A stretch of 64,000 nucleotides of DNA from CAYULW01 sp964445815 (GTDB lineage Bacteria; Bacteroidota; Bacteroidia; Flavobacteriales_E; Vicingaceae). Below, piece by piece: positions 8,891 through 17,881 of the stretch. Positions within the stretch are counted from its first letter, which is position 1. Each line of letters opens with the position of its first letter. The DNA lies in assembly GCA_964445815.1 (NCBI GenBank), contig CAYULW010000005.1:124001-188000 (forward strand). The letters are read 5' to 3'. A program made the position numbers and the translations under genes. The notes below the pieces were generated by a model that was not told the origin of the DNA, ran no database searches, and was given only the letters and a program-made list of their open reading frames with translations.

Positions 8891-9933
8891 TTATCCAGGT
8901 GTTTCCACCCTTGCGCTTTTATTTCAGAAAGTTCTTCGCTTCCTCTCATGACCATGTTATTTCCAGATGAAGCATCTGTAATGTGTCCAATGATAGTAAT
9001 TCCTTGTTGTTTCTCCACCTTTTTATGCTGCTCAAGTGGTACTGTAAATAAGAGCTCATAATCTTCGCCTCCATTCATTGCCACAACGGAGGGGTTAATG
9101 TTGAGTTCCTCGGCGGAAGAAATGGTTGCCGTATCAATTGGCAATTTGTCTTCATAAATTAATGTACCACAGCTAGATGCTTTTGAAATATGTAATAGTT
9201 CTGAAGATAAGCCATCAGAAATATCTATCATAGAGCTGGGCACAATTTGTTCCTTTTCTAACCATTCGACAATGTCCTTTCTTGCTTCCGGTTTTAACTG
9301 TCTTTCTAGCACATAATCTTTGCCGCTCAAGTCAGGTTGAATATTTTGATTTTCATTGAAAATGGCTTTTTCCCTTTCCAAAATTTGCAAACCTACGTAG
9401 GCAGCTCCTAAATCACCACTTATACAAATAAGATCATTTTCCTTTGCACCGCTTCTCTTAGACACTCTTTTTTGATCCACTTCTCCAAGTGCAGTAATGC
9501 TAATGATTAATCCACTTAAAGACGAAGTGGTATCTCCTCCTATTAAGTCTACACCATAGTTATCGCAAGCCAGTTGAATGCCTTCATATATTTCTTCTAA
9601 AGCCTCAATCGACATCCGGTTAGAGACGGCAATAGAAACTGTAATTTGTTGAGGATGAGCATTCATGGCGTAGATGTCTGAAAAGTTGACTATTGCGGCT
9701 TTATACCCTAAATGCTTTAAAGGCATATAAAGGAGATCAAAATGAACACCTTCTACAAGCATATCCGTACTCACCACCTTTTTCTTTTCAGAAACATCAA
9801 TTACAGCAGCATCATCACCAATCCCCAATAAACTAGACTTGTTTTTTAGCTCGATGTGTTGGGTTAAGTGTTCTATCAATCCAAACTCTCCAATCGAGCT
9901 TAATTCACTAGGTGACTTGTTTTCTTCAATCAT
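8887..9933 (-). CDS. thiL: thiamine-monophosphate kinase
   Basis: Phosphorylates thiamine monophosphate to thiamine pyrophosphate using ATP, the last step of the cofactor's synthesis. It has 348 residues, near the usual ~330-350. The ATP-binding GIGDDAAVI lies at residues 37-45, followed by STDMLVEGVHF, the metal-binding GGDTT and DISDGLSSEL, and NGGEDYELLF. These are the conserved Asp-rich sites of the AIR synthase/ThiL family, and GGEDYELLF separates ThiL from PurM and SelD. A TAAATTTG box ends only four bases before the ATG, so the mRNA may be leaderless. Four bases are shared with the end of lepA. Confidence 0.95.
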   Translation of the reverse strand: MIEENKSPSELSSIGEFGLIEHLTQHIELKNKSSLLGIGDDAAVIDVSEKKKVVSTDMLVEGVHFDLLYMPLKHLGYKAAIVNFSDIYAMNAHPQQITVSIAVSNRMSIEALEEIYEGIQLACDNYGVDLIGGDTTSSLSGLIISITALGEVDQKRVSKRSGAKENDLICISGDLGAAYVGLQILEREKAIFNENQNIQPDLSGKDYVLERQLKPEARKDIVEWLEKEQIVPSSMIDISDGLSSELLHISKASSCGTLIYEDKLPIDTATISSAEELNINPSVVAMNGGEDYELLFTVPLEQHKKVEKQQGITIIGHITDASSGNNMVMRGSEELSEIKAQGWKHLDN

Positions 9934-9937
9934 GCTG

Positions 9938-9945
9938 CAAATTTA
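9938..9945 (-). promoter_or_regulatory. -7 box directly before thiL
   Basis: The minus strand reads TAAATTTGCAGC immediately before ATG, matching TAnnTTTG. If used, transcription would start at or within a few bases of the start codon. No TTG at normal -33 spacing is visible; the nearest is 25 bases upstream. Confidence 0.4.
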
Positions 9946-10057
9946 CAAATGTCTCCTCTTTCATGCTCATCAAAGCATAAGCATAAGTTGAAAAATCAAG
10001 AAGCTATTGAAACTAAAAACTTTTCTTATCGATTAGCTGTTATGAACCTAAGACAAA

Positions 10058-10086
10058 AGTCTTATTTATATTAAGTCTAAATAAAG
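10058..10086 (+). repeat. short direct and inverted repeats upstream of the SUF operon
   Basis: AAGTCT occurs at 10058-10063 and again at 10073-10078. CTTATTTA (10061-10068) forms an imperfect inverted repeat with TAAATAAAG (10078-10086). The block sits just upstream of the -7 box of the SUF operon, where an iron or Fe-S responsive repressor could bind. The repeats are seen; the regulatory role is inferred. Confidence 0.35.
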
Positions 10087-10091
10087 ATAAG

Positions 10092-10099
10092 TATCTTTG
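10092..10099 (+). promoter_or_regulatory. -7 box of the SUF operon
   Basis: TATCTTTG followed by CAGG matches the TAnnTTTG consensus 18 bases before the first gene of the operon. No convincing -33 TTG is present, which may fit a regulated promoter. Confidence 0.5.
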
Positions 10100-10116
10100 C
10101 AGGCCAATTAAAATAG

Positions 10117-10443
10117 ATGATAAAAGTTAGCAATAGAGCAAAAGAAAAGATCTTCAGCCTTTTGAGTGAAGATGGCAGAAATACGGACAGCTTTGTTCGT
10201 GTTGGTGTAAAAGGGGGCGGCTGTTCAGGCTTAATGTACGATTTGGATTTTGACTCTGAACTAAAAGCAGAAGATAAGATGATTGAGGACAATGATGTAA
10301 AAATTGTAGTGGACAAGAAAAGCATGCTTTATTTGGTAGGAACAGAATTGGATTATACAGGAGGTCTCAATGGAAAAGGCTTTAGTTTTATCAATCCCAA
10401 TGCCTCTAGAACATGTGGTTGTGGTGAAAGTTTTTCGATTTAG
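10117..10443 (+). CDS. sufA: A-type iron-sulfur carrier (SufA/IscA/ErpA family)
   Basis: Carries Fe-S clusters from the SUF scaffold to target apoproteins. It has 108 residues, the usual size. The three ligand cysteines are present: C36 in GGGCSGLMYDLDF and C100/C102 in RTCGCGESF. It is the first gene of a co-directional SUF operon, with eight bases between its stop and the sufB start. The name sufA rests on this context; sequence alone would also allow ErpA or IscA. Confidence 0.9.
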   Translation: MIKVSNRAKEKIFSLLSEDGRNTDSFVRVGVKGGGCSGLMYDLDFDSELKAEDKMIEDNDVKIVVDKKSMLYLVGTELDYTGGLNGKGFSFINPNASRTCGCGESFSI

Positions 10444-10451
10444 AAAGGAAT

Positions 10452-11894
10452 ATGGCATCTGAAGAAGAATTATTAGAAGAGATTACTCAAAGCGAGTACA
10501 AGTATGGCTTTTATACAGACATTGAATCTGATAAGGCACCAAAAGGCTTGAATGAAGACATTATTCGTTTGATTTCGCATAAAAAGAACGAACCGGACTG
10601 GTTGCTAGAATACAGATTAAAAGCATATAAAATTTGGACTCAGATGCAAGAGCCGGAATGGGCGCATTTGAAATATCCAAAACCGGACTTTCAATCGATT
10701 CATTATTATGCAGCACCAAAACCAAAGAAAAAACTAGATAGTTTGGACGAAGTGGATCCGGAGCTTTTAGAAACATTCAATAAGTTGGGAATTTCTATTG
10801 AAGAGCAAGAGCGTCTAACAGGTGTTGCTGTGGATGTGGTAATGGACTCTGTTTCTGTAGCGACTTCATTCAAGAAAAAATTAGCAGAGCTGGGAATCAT
10901 ATTTTGTTCGTTTAGCGAGGCCGTTCAAGAGCATCCGGAACTCGTCAGAAAATACCTTGGAACAGTTGTTCCAACATCTGATAATTTTTATGCAGCGCTT
11001 AATTCTGCTGTTTTTACAGATGGTTCTTTTTGCTATATCCCAAAGGGAGTGAGATGCCCTATGGAATTGTCGACCTACTTCCGAATCAATGAGGCGAATA
11101 CAGGGCAGTTTGAAAGAACTTTAGTCGTTGCTGACGAAGGCAGTTATGTCAGTTATTTGGAAGGGTGCACTGCTCCAATGCGAGATGAAAATCAATTGCA
11201 TGCGGCCGTCGTAGAATTGGTTGCTCTTGATAATGCTGAGATTAAATATTCTACCATTCAAAATTGGTATCCTGGTAGTAAAGAAGGTAAGGGGGGTATA
11301 TACAACTTTGTCACAAAAAGAGGCTTGTGTTTGGAAAATTCTAAAATTTCATGGACGCAAGTAGAGACAGGTTCTGCGGTAACATGGAAATATCCTGGTT
11401 GTATCTTAAAAGGCAATAACTCTATTGGAGAGTTTTATTCCGTCGCTGTTACGGCTAATCATCAGCAGGCCGATACGGGAAGCAAAATGATTCATTTGGG
11501 GAAAAACTCAAAAAGCACCATTATATCAAAAGGAATTTCAGCCGGAAAGAGCAATAATTCCTACCGTGGTTTGGTCAGAATAAATAAATCGGCAACCAAC
11601 AGTAGAAATTTTACGCAATGTGATTCTCTATTGATGGGCAATAATTGTGGTGCGCATACCTTTCCTTACATAGAAGTAAAGAACCAAACGGCAAAAGTGG
11701 AACATGAAGCCACAACATCAAAAATTGGTGAAGATCAAATATTTTACTGCAAGCAAAGAGGAATGGATGAGGAAACGGCCATCAACTTGATTGTTAATGG
11801 ATATTGCAAAGAAGTTTTGAATCAACTGCCCATGGAGTTTGCTGTTGAAGCTCAAAAATTATTAGAAATTAGTTTAGAAGGATCAGTAGGATAA
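10452..11894 (+). CDS. sufB: Fe-S cluster assembly scaffold SufB
   Basis: Core subunit of the SufBC2D scaffold on which [4Fe-4S] clusters are built. It has 480 residues, matching the family (~470-495). Recognisable blocks include the N-terminal EPDWLLEYRLKAYKIW, FCYIPKGVRCPMELSTYFRIN, the LEGCTAP block, and the C-terminal beta helix with FYCKQRGMDEETAINLIVNGYC. SufB is told from SufD here by its length, the LEGCTAP cysteine and gene order. It is followed by sufC after 13 bases. Confidence 0.97.
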   Translation: MASEEELLEEITQSEYKYGFYTDIESDKAPKGLNEDIIRLISHKKNEPDWLLEYRLKAYKIWTQMQEPEWAHLKYPKPDFQSIHYYAAPKPKKKLDSLDEVDPELLETFNKLGISIEEQERLTGVAVDVVMDSVSVATSFKKKLAELGIIFCSFSEAVQEHPELVRKYLGTVVPTSDNFYAALNSAVFTDGSFCYIPKGVRCPMELSTYFRINEANTGQFERTLVVADEGSYVSYLEGCTAPMRDENQLHAAVVELVALDNAEIKYSTIQNWYPGSKEGKGGIYNFVTKRGLCLENSKISWTQVETGSAVTWKYPGCILKGNNSIGEFYSVAVTANHQQADTGSKMIHLGKNSKSTIISKGISAGKSNNSYRGLVRINKSATNSRNFTQCDSLLMGNNCGAHTFPYIEVKNQTAKVEHEATTSKIGEDQIFYCKQRGMDEETAINLIVNGYCKEVLNQLPMEFAVEAQKLLEISLEGSVG

Positions 11895-11907
11895 AGACAG
11901 AAAAGAA

Positions 11908-12666
11908 ATGATTAAAATTCAAAATTTACATGCTTCCATAGATGGAACTCCAATTTTAAAAGGAATCAATTTGGAAGTCAATGCAGGAGAAGTTCATGCG
12001 ATAATGGGCCCTAATGGTTCAGGTAAAAGTACATTGGCAAGTGTTTTGGCAGGAAGAGATGAGTATGAAGTAACGCAAGGGTCTGTTGAGTTTTTTGGCA
12101 AGGATTTATTAGAAATGGAACCTGAAGAAAGAGCACGAGCTGGTGTTTTTTTAGCCTTTCAATATCCTGTTGAAATACCCGGTGTAAGCAATATAAATTT
12201 TCTGAAAACGGCCATTAATGAAATAAGAGAGGATAAAGGAATGGATCCGATTTCAGCCAAAGAATTTATGAGTATGGTCAAGGAAAAGTCTAAACTGGTT
12301 GAGTTAGATGGCAAGCTGGCAAATCGATCTGTTAATGAAGGCTTTTCAGGTGGTGAGAAAAAAAGAAATGAGATTTTTCAGATGGCCATGTTAGAGCCTA
12401 AATTGGCACTTTTGGATGAGACGGATTCGGGGTTGGATATTGACGCCCTGAGGGTAGTCGCCAACGGCGTTAATCAATTAAAGTCCAAAGACACAGCTTC
12501 TATTGTAATTACTCATTATCAGAGACTTTTAGATTATATAGTGCCTGATTACGTTCATGTCTTGTACAATGGAAAAATTGTAAAGACAGGCCCCAAAGAA
12601 TTAGCTTTAGAACTAGAGGAAAAAGGCTACGATTGGATTAAGGATGAATCAACTGTTTCAGCTTAA
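11908..12666 (+). CDS. sufC: Fe-S cluster assembly ATPase SufC
   Basis: ABC-type ATPase that drives conformational change in the SufBCD complex in the cytoplasm. It has 252 residues. The Walker A motif GPNGSGKST spans residues 34-42, the signature FSGGEKKR begins at 146, and the Walker B motif LALLD(ET) spans 166-170. An H-loop (ITHYQRLLDYI) follows. EKKRNEIFQM after the signature is specific to SufC. It sits between sufB and sufD with small gaps, in the standard operon order. Confidence 0.98.
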   Translation: MIKIQNLHASIDGTPILKGINLEVNAGEVHAIMGPNGSGKSTLASVLAGRDEYEVTQGSVEFFGKDLLEMEPEERARAGVFLAFQYPVEIPGVSNINFLKTAINEIREDKGMDPISAKEFMSMVKEKSKLVELDGKLANRSVNEGFSGGEKKRNEIFQMAMLEPKLALLDETDSGLDIDALRVVANGVNQLKSKDTASIVITHYQRLLDYIVPDYVHVLYNGKIVKTGPKELALELEEKGYDWIKDESTVSA

Positions 12667-12674
12667 AACGAGGA

Positions 12675-13961
12675 ATGATGACAGAAACTCTTGAGTTGAG
12701 TACAAAGGATAAATTTTTGAGTTGCTTTGAGCTTCAAGATTTTACTTTCGATGCCAATTTTTCTAAAATCATAAGAGAAGAGGCAAAATCCCAATTAAAG
12801 ACCTTGGAATTTCCAACTTCAAAAACTGAATACTGGAAATACACGCGAACCAATAAGATCATAAAAGGGGATTATAAAATTTCTTTTCCTCAGGGAGCAA
12901 TTGATTTAGACATTTCTATCCCAGCAAAAAATTGTCTGGTCTTTGTCAATGGCTATTTCAATGAAGAGCTAAGCTGGGGTGAAAATCAACTTGATTTCAG
13001 TTTTACGTCTCTATCAGAAGCTAAAGAAAGTAGTGAACCTCTTAAAACCCATTTCTCAAACGTTTCTAAGGAGGATGAAATTTTTTCGGTGATCAATACA
13101 GCATACCATCAAGATGGAGCTTATTTGCACGTGCCTAAAAATGTTCAAGTTGAAGAATCTTTGTATGTTGTTCATATTGTTAATGGTAGTCAAGTCATCA
13201 ATAATCCTAGAAATTTCTTTTTCATTGAGAGCGGCGCAAAAGCAAATGTGGTCATGAAGACTATTTCAACAGAGAGTAATGGCTCATTCACCAACATGGT
13301 TACTGAAGTTTTTGTTCATCAAAATGCTGAATTTGAGATCAATAAAATTCAAGATCAAGGAAATTCAGAATTTCAAATAGCCAATGAAGATGTTTATCAG
13401 GAAAGAGACAGTCGTTTTAAGATCAACACCTTTACCTTAAGTGGGTCCATTGTCAGAAATAACTTAAACATTGCATTAAGGGGTCAGAATACCCAGACTT
13501 GGTTAAACGGCTTATATCCTGCGAAAGAAAATCAGCACATTGATAACCATACATTCGTTTTACATCGTGAACCCAATTGCGAGTCGCATGAGTTATATAA
13601 AGGGATATTAGATGATAACTCCACAGGGGTGTTTAATGGAAAGGTATACGTACATCGTGAAGCTCAGAAAACAAACGCCTATCAATCGAACTCTAATATG
13701 GTGTTAACAGAAACTGCATCTGCCAATTCAAAGCCTGAATTAGAAATATATGCAGATGATGTAAAGTGTAGTCATGGATCTGTTACAGGACAGTTAGATG
13801 AAGAAGCTATGTTCTATTTGAGATCACGTGGAATGTCAATGAAAAGTGCAAGAGCAGTTTTGCTGAATGCTTATGCAGCTGATGTGATTGAACATGTTGG
13901 CCCTGAAGCTGTAAGGGAAGAGATTGAACAGTTTATAGACGAGAATTATAAAATAAGCTAA
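12675..13961 (+). CDS. sufD: Fe-S cluster assembly protein SufD
   Basis: Partner of SufB in the scaffold complex, implicated in iron acquisition. It has 428 residues, with two adjacent ATGs (12675 and 12678) as possible starts. The N-terminal helical part contains TEYWKYTR. A beta-helical core follows, and the C-terminal DVKCSHGSVTGQLDEEAMFYLRSRGM block is the SufB/SufD family signature, with its conserved Cys/His. The stop is followed directly by the sufS TTG start with no spacer. Confidence 0.96.
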   Translation: MMTETLELSTKDKFLSCFELQDFTFDANFSKIIREEAKSQLKTLEFPTSKTEYWKYTRTNKIIKGDYKISFPQGAIDLDISIPAKNCLVFVNGYFNEELSWGENQLDFSFTSLSEAKESSEPLKTHFSNVSKEDEIFSVINTAYHQDGAYLHVPKNVQVEESLYVVHIVNGSQVINNPRNFFFIESGAKANVVMKTISTESNGSFTNMVTEVFVHQNAEFEINKIQDQGNSEFQIANEDVYQERDSRFKINTFTLSGSIVRNNLNIALRGQNTQTWLNGLYPAKENQHIDNHTFVLHREPNCESHELYKGILDDNSTGVFNGKVYVHREAQKTNAYQSNSNMVLTETASANSKPELEIYADDVKCSHGSVTGQLDEEAMFYLRSRGMSMKSARAVLLNAYAADVIEHVGPEAVREEIEQFIDENYKIS

Positions 13962-15206
13962 TTGCACAGCACGGTTGAAATAGAAAAATTTGATGTAGAG
14001 GCACTTAGAAAAGACTTTCCTATTCTAGATTCTGAGGTTAATGGAAAAAAATTGGTCTATTTGGACAATGGGGCTACGGCGCAAAAGCCAAAAGTGGTAA
14101 TAGACTCCATTACTAATTTTTATGCCAAACAGAATAGTAATATTCACCGAGGAGTTCATACCTTAAGTCAAATAGCCACTTCTGCCTATGAGGAGACAAG
14201 GCATGCGATGCAAGTTTATCTAAATGCCGAATTCAGGGAAGAAATAATCTTTACCAAGGGAACAACTGACGGCATTAATTTATTGGCCAACTCTTTGGGC
14301 AGATCAGAATTGAAGAAAGGAGATGAAGTACTCATTTCCGCCATGGAGCATCACTCTAACATTGTCCCTTGGCAAATGATCTGTGAACAAACCGGAGCGA
14401 TATTAAAAGTGGTTCCAATCAATTCATCGGGTGAAATCATACTTGAGGAGTATAAGAACTTACTTAATGAAAAGACCAAGATTGCTTCTATTGTTCATAT
14501 CAGCAATACGCTCGGAACGATCAATCCAATAAAAGAGATGATCTCTTTAGCACATGAGGTAGGGGCTAAGTTTATTGTCGATGCGGCACAATCAGTTCCT
14601 CATATGCGCATAGATGTAAAGGCCTTAAATTGTGACTTCATGGTATTTTCCATGCATAAAATGTTTGGTCCAACGGGCATAGGCGTATTATACGGTAAGA
14701 AAGAGTTATTGGAAGCAATGCCACCTTATCAAGGTGGGGGAGATATGATCAAAGAGGTCAGATTTGAAAAAACATCTTATAATGAATTGCCTCATAAATT
14801 TGAGGCTGGTACACCGAATATTTCTGCCGGAATAGCAATGGGCAAGGCTTTAGAATATATAAAGTCACTTGATTGGCAAAGCATTAAAGCTCATGAGAAA
14901 GCTTTGTTGGATTATGCATCAATCCGACTTAAGGAAATAAAAGGGTTAAGAATTATTGGGGAAGCCAAGCAGAAGGCCAGTGTTATATCTTTTATTGTTG
15001 ATGGAGTACACCCTTACGACCTTGGAGTGCTTTTAGATAAAATGGGCATTGCCGTTAGAACCGGCCACCATTGTACACAACCCATTATGCAGTTTTTTGA
15101 AATACCCGGAACGGTCAGGGCTTCATTTGCATTTTATAACACGAAAAGTGAATTAGATATTCTAGTTGACGGCATAAAACGTGCCTTAAAAATGTTAGTG
15201 GCATGA
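13962..15206 (+). CDS. sufS: cysteine desulfurase SufS, TTG start
   Basis: PLP enzyme that takes sulfur from cysteine as an enzyme persulfide, leaving alanine. It has 414 residues, a typical group II size. Motifs are LDNGATAQKP, THSNIHRG-like NIHRGVHTLS, the PLP-lysine segment FSMHKMFGPTGIG (Lys near 232), and the catalytic Cys near 371 in RTGHHCTQP. The only start able to give a full-length product is TTG at 13962, which immediately follows the sufD stop; the next in-frame ATG is about 70 residues in. Translation is therefore probably coupled to sufD. It overlaps sufE by four bases (ATGA). Confidence 0.96.
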   Translation: MHSTVEIEKFDVEALRKDFPILDSEVNGKKLVYLDNGATAQKPKVVIDSITNFYAKQNSNIHRGVHTLSQIATSAYEETRHAMQVYLNAEFREEIIFTKGTTDGINLLANSLGRSELKKGDEVLISAMEHHSNIVPWQMICEQTGAILKVVPINSSGEIILEEYKNLLNEKTKIASIVHISNTLGTINPIKEMISLAHEVGAKFIVDAAQSVPHMRIDVKALNCDFMVFSMHKMFGPTGIGVLYGKKELLEAMPPYQGGGDMIKEVRFEKTSYNELPHKFEAGTPNISAGIAMGKALEYIKSLDWQSIKAHEKALLDYASIRLKEIKGLRIIGEAKQKASVISFIVDGVHPYDLGVLLDKMGIAVRTGHHCTQPIMQFFEIPGTVRASFAFYNTKSELDILVDGIKRALKMLVA

Positions 15207-15631
15207 GCATAAAAGAAAGACAGGAAGAGGTAATTGAAGAGTTTTCAATGTTTGAAGACTGGATGGATAAGTATGAATACTTAATCGGTTTAGGGAAGGA
15301 GTTGCCTTTAATTGAGGAGGATAAAAAAGTAGATGAAAATTTGATCAAAGGCTGCCAATCAAGGGTCTGGCTATCTGCTGAACTAAAAGGTGATCGAATT
15401 CAATTTAAGGCAGATAGTGATGCCATTATTACCAAGGGGATCATTTCGTTAATGATACGTGTATTAACAGATAGTCAACCAAAAGAAATAATGGAGGCTG
15501 ATTTGTATTTTGTTGATGAGATCGGGTTAAAAGAGCATTTATCGCCCACCAGATCAAATGGATTAGTCAGTATGATCAAACAAATGAAGCTTTATGCAAT
15601 TGCCTTTCAAACTCAAACTGAAAATGGCTGA
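15203..15631 (+). CDS. sufE: sulfur acceptor protein SufE
   Basis: Accepts the persulfide sulfur from SufS and passes it to SufB. It has 142 residues, the usual size. The sulfur-accepting cysteine is near residue 51 in LIKGCQSRVWL, the SufE signature; YLIGLGKELP and LSPTRSNGL(V) near the C-terminus are also typical. Its ATG overlaps the sufS stop, and its own stop lies inside the start of the next gene. This tight packing supports one polycistronic message. Confidence 0.95.
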   Translation: MSIKERQEEVIEEFSMFEDWMDKYEYLIGLGKELPLIEEDKKVDENLIKGCQSRVWLSAELKGDRIQFKADSDAIITKGIISLMIRVLTDSQPKEIMEADLYFVDEIGLKEHLSPTRSNGLVSMIKQMKLYAIAFQTQTENG

Positions 15632-15959
15632 AAAGGAAATAAAAGAGGTGACTCCAAAGGAAGTTGAAAATCAGATCATAGATGTTTTGAAAACCATTTA
15701 TGACCCTGAGATACCGGTCAATATTTATGATTTGGGTTTGGTTTATGAGGTAAAGGTTGACGATTCGTTCAATGCTAAAATAGAGATGACCTTGACTTCA
15801 CCCAATTGCCCTGTGGCAGAATCTTTACCTGCCGAGGTAGAAACAAAGTCTGCAGGATTATGGTCAGTCAAATCAGCAGTGGTGGAGATTGTTTGGGATC
15901 CGCCATGGGATAAAGAAATGATGAGCGAAGAGGCGAAGTTTGAATTAGGGTTTATTTAA
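15624..15959 (+). CDS. sufT: SufT-like MIP18/DUF59 family Fe-S assembly protein
   Basis: A small auxiliary factor for Fe-S maturation, of the family that includes SufT, PaaD and eukaryotic CIA2/MIP18. The 111-residue protein starts at ATG 15624 (MAEKEIKEV); an earlier in-frame start at 15594 would lie deep in sufE and is less likely. Family marks are YDPEIPVNIYDLGLVYEV, TLTSPNCPVAESLP with the conserved Cys, and WDPPWDKEMMSEEAKFELG. It overlaps sufE by eight bases and is followed after one base by the DUF2480 gene. The role in SUF is known from the family; the exact client is not. Confidence 0.88.
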   Translation: MAEKEIKEVTPKEVENQIIDVLKTIYDPEIPVNIYDLGLVYEVKVDDSFNAKIEMTLTSPNCPVAESLPAEVETKSAGLWSVKSAVVEIVWDPPWDKEMMSEEAKFELGFI

Positions 15960-15960
15960 G

Positions 15961-16467
15961 ATGAGTGAAATAATAAATCGTGTAGCTAAGAGTGGCTTAA
16001 TTACGCTTGACCTCTCAGATCTTCGACCTGACGGCGAGCGAGTAACGATTGACATTAAAGATCAACTTTGGCAAGGAATAGCGCTTAAAGAAAAAGACTT
16101 CAGAGCATTTGTTAAGGAAACAGACTGGTCAACTTATCAAGACAAGTATGTCGCTATTCATTGTTCAGCAGACGCTATCATTCCAACTTGGGCTTACATG
16201 TTATTGACAACGGCACTTACTCCATTCGCTAAAAAGGTTTGTTTTGGGAGTCTCGTTGACCTAGAAAGTCTTTTAATGGAAGAGGAAATCCAAAGTATGG
16301 ACATTGGTCAGTATCATGATGCTCGAATTGTGATCAAAGGTTGTGGAGATGAAAGTATCCCGCCTCATGCCTATGTTGCTTTAACGCAAAAACTACAAAA
16401 AGTAGCCAAGACAATTATGTATGGGGAGCCATGCTCCACAGTACCTCTTTGGAAGAAACCTAAATAA
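15961..16467 (+). CDS. DUF2480 family protein, last gene of the SUF operon
   Basis: I recognise this 168-residue protein as the Bacteroidota DUF2480 family, whose biochemical function I do not know. It has no signal peptide or membrane segment. Two halves resemble each other: residues 63-96 (AIHCSADAIIPTWAY...AKKVCFG) and 123-155 (VIKGCGDESIPPHAY...AKTIMYG). These align on C68/C128, the IPxxAY core, spaced Leu residues, AK and a terminal Gly. Two further cysteines are C94 and C158. It follows sufT by one base, so it is almost certainly co-transcribed with the Fe-S machinery; duplicated cysteines would suit cluster or metal handling, but that is inference. Confidence 0.85.
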   Translation: MSEIINRVAKSGLITLDLSDLRPDGERVTIDIKDQLWQGIALKEKDFRAFVKETDWSTYQDKYVAIHCSADAIIPTWAYMLLTTALTPFAKKVCFGSLVDLESLLMEEEIQSMDIGQYHDARIVIKGCGDESIPPHAYVALTQKLQKVAKTIMYGEPCSTVPLWKKPK

Positions 16468-16471
16468 AATC

Positions 16472-17881
16472 TTATTCAGGTCTCCACATTAACCAAATTC
16501 CTAAGTTGTAATTACTGAATTTACTCTCATAATCTTTGGTGAACGATGTAACATCGCTTTCATAACTTGACCGTAGTCCAATTACGAAGTACTCGTTAAG
16601 TGAATAGCCGAAGTTGGCATTTAGGTGCTGTCCTATCACAAATTCATTGAGGGCTTTAGCTTCAGAGAAGCTGACCACTTCCGTCTGACTCTCATTGATA
16701 TAACCACCAATTGCTCTATATGTATAATTCAAGGCTAAACCACCTCTTAAGCTGGTATAGATGTTCCCGAAAGATTTATGTAAACCGATAAAAATAGGGA
16801 CTTGTAAGCGCTTGATCTCATTTCTATATAAATGGGGTTTATAAACATTTACTTCTCTACTGCTACGATTTTCTGTTATGTTTCTTTCAATTAGCAAAAC
16901 AGGAACTCCATTACTATTGAAGCTTCCGTTGACAACTTTATATGAGGTATCATAATCAATGTCATACACCGTATTCTTCCCTAATACATCATATCTCATG
17001 CTTTCTACATAACTATTATAACGAACTCCAATACCGTATAACCAATTCTTTTTGTGCTTAATCGTATTCAACCCAAATTGAAAATTGTGTGCAACAGATT
17101 CCCGATCAGACCTGTAAGGTTCAATAGAAGAATTTAAGTTTTTGATTTGCTTTTCCGCAATGAAACTTCTATTCATTTCTATTTCATAGACATTACTGCT
17201 GCTCCTTAAAGGGTTTTTAAACTTTTGCGTCTTGTTCTGTGGAGCTGCATTTAATAAATATTGTTCTATCCAAAGTGGCTTGAAATTTAGAGGAGAAAGG
17301 ATATCGTTGAATTGCTCATCATTGTTCAATGCATTTTTATTAATAATTGATTGATGATAAGACAAATTGTTAGTCGAAGTTTCGTTTTTAACATTGGATA
17401 AAGAGTTGTTGGTATGCAATACTGCACTTTTTGACAGTTTAAGATTGTTTTGCGAATCAATCTTTTTTGTTTTATTGGGGATATTTGCTTGACTCTTATG
17501 ACTTATAGTGCTGGTATTCACATTTGAAGTCTTCGAATCTGTTGAGACTTCATCATCACTTGTCTTTATTTGTTTTTTGGCAGTACTATTATTTACTTTA
17601 TCGGCATGCGTCTCTTTTGTAACGGCTTCTACCTTTACCTTTTGAGTATCTATACCCACTTCTTCTGTTTGGCTGTAGGGCATATTATTGTCTGATTTTA
17701 AAACCAGAGAGATGACCGAAAGTGTTAAAATTAATAGGCTATTTAGGTTAAAATACCATGCACGTGGTTTGGAGTCTAATGGTAATTCAGACTCTAGCTG
17801 ATTCCATAAGTTGGGATCATAAGGGTATTCTTTACTTAGCCCATTTCTAAAGAGCTCGTCTATTTGATTATTCTGTTCCAT
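16472..17881 (-). CDS. membrane-anchored protein with C-terminal beta-barrel-like domain, possible anti-sigma partner
   Basis: A 469-residue protein whose start overlaps the end of the ECF sigma gene by 14 bases. The N-terminal ~42 residues are cytoplasm-like and acidic (MEQNNQIDELFRNGL, DPNLWNQLESELP). A single hydrophobic segment spans about 44-62. A Ser/Thr/Asn/Lys-rich low-complexity linker runs to about 200. The C-terminal ~240 residues look like outer-membrane barrel strands (YGIGVRYNSY, GGLALNYTYRAIGGY, YFVIGLRSSYESD, ending LGIWLMWRPE). Position directly after a sigma factor suggests an anti-sigma role, with the barrel-like domain sensing envelope state; this is inferred. No recognised zinc anti-sigma motif is present. 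Confidence 0.7.
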   Translation of the reverse strand: MEQNNQIDELFRNGLSKEYPYDPNLWNQLESELPLDSKPRAWYFNLNSLLILTLSVISLVLKSDNNMPYSQTEEVGIDTQKVKVEAVTKETHADKVNNSTAKKQIKTSDDEVSTDSKTSNVNTSTISHKSQANIPNKTKKIDSQNNLKLSKSAVLHTNNSLSNVKNETSTNNLSYHQSIINKNALNNDEQFNDILSPLNFKPLWIEQYLLNAAPQNKTQKFKNPLRSSSNVYEIEMNRSFIAEKQIKNLNSSIEPYRSDRESVAHNFQFGLNTIKHKKNWLYGIGVRYNSYVESMRYDVLGKNTVYDIDYDTSYKVVNGSFNSNGVPVLLIERNITENRSSREVNVYKPHLYRNEIKRLQVPIFIGLHKSFGNIYTSLRGGLALNYTYRAIGGYINESQTEVVSFSEAKALNEFVIGQHLNANFGYSLNEYFVIGLRSSYESDVTSFTKDYESKFSNYNLGIWLMWRPE

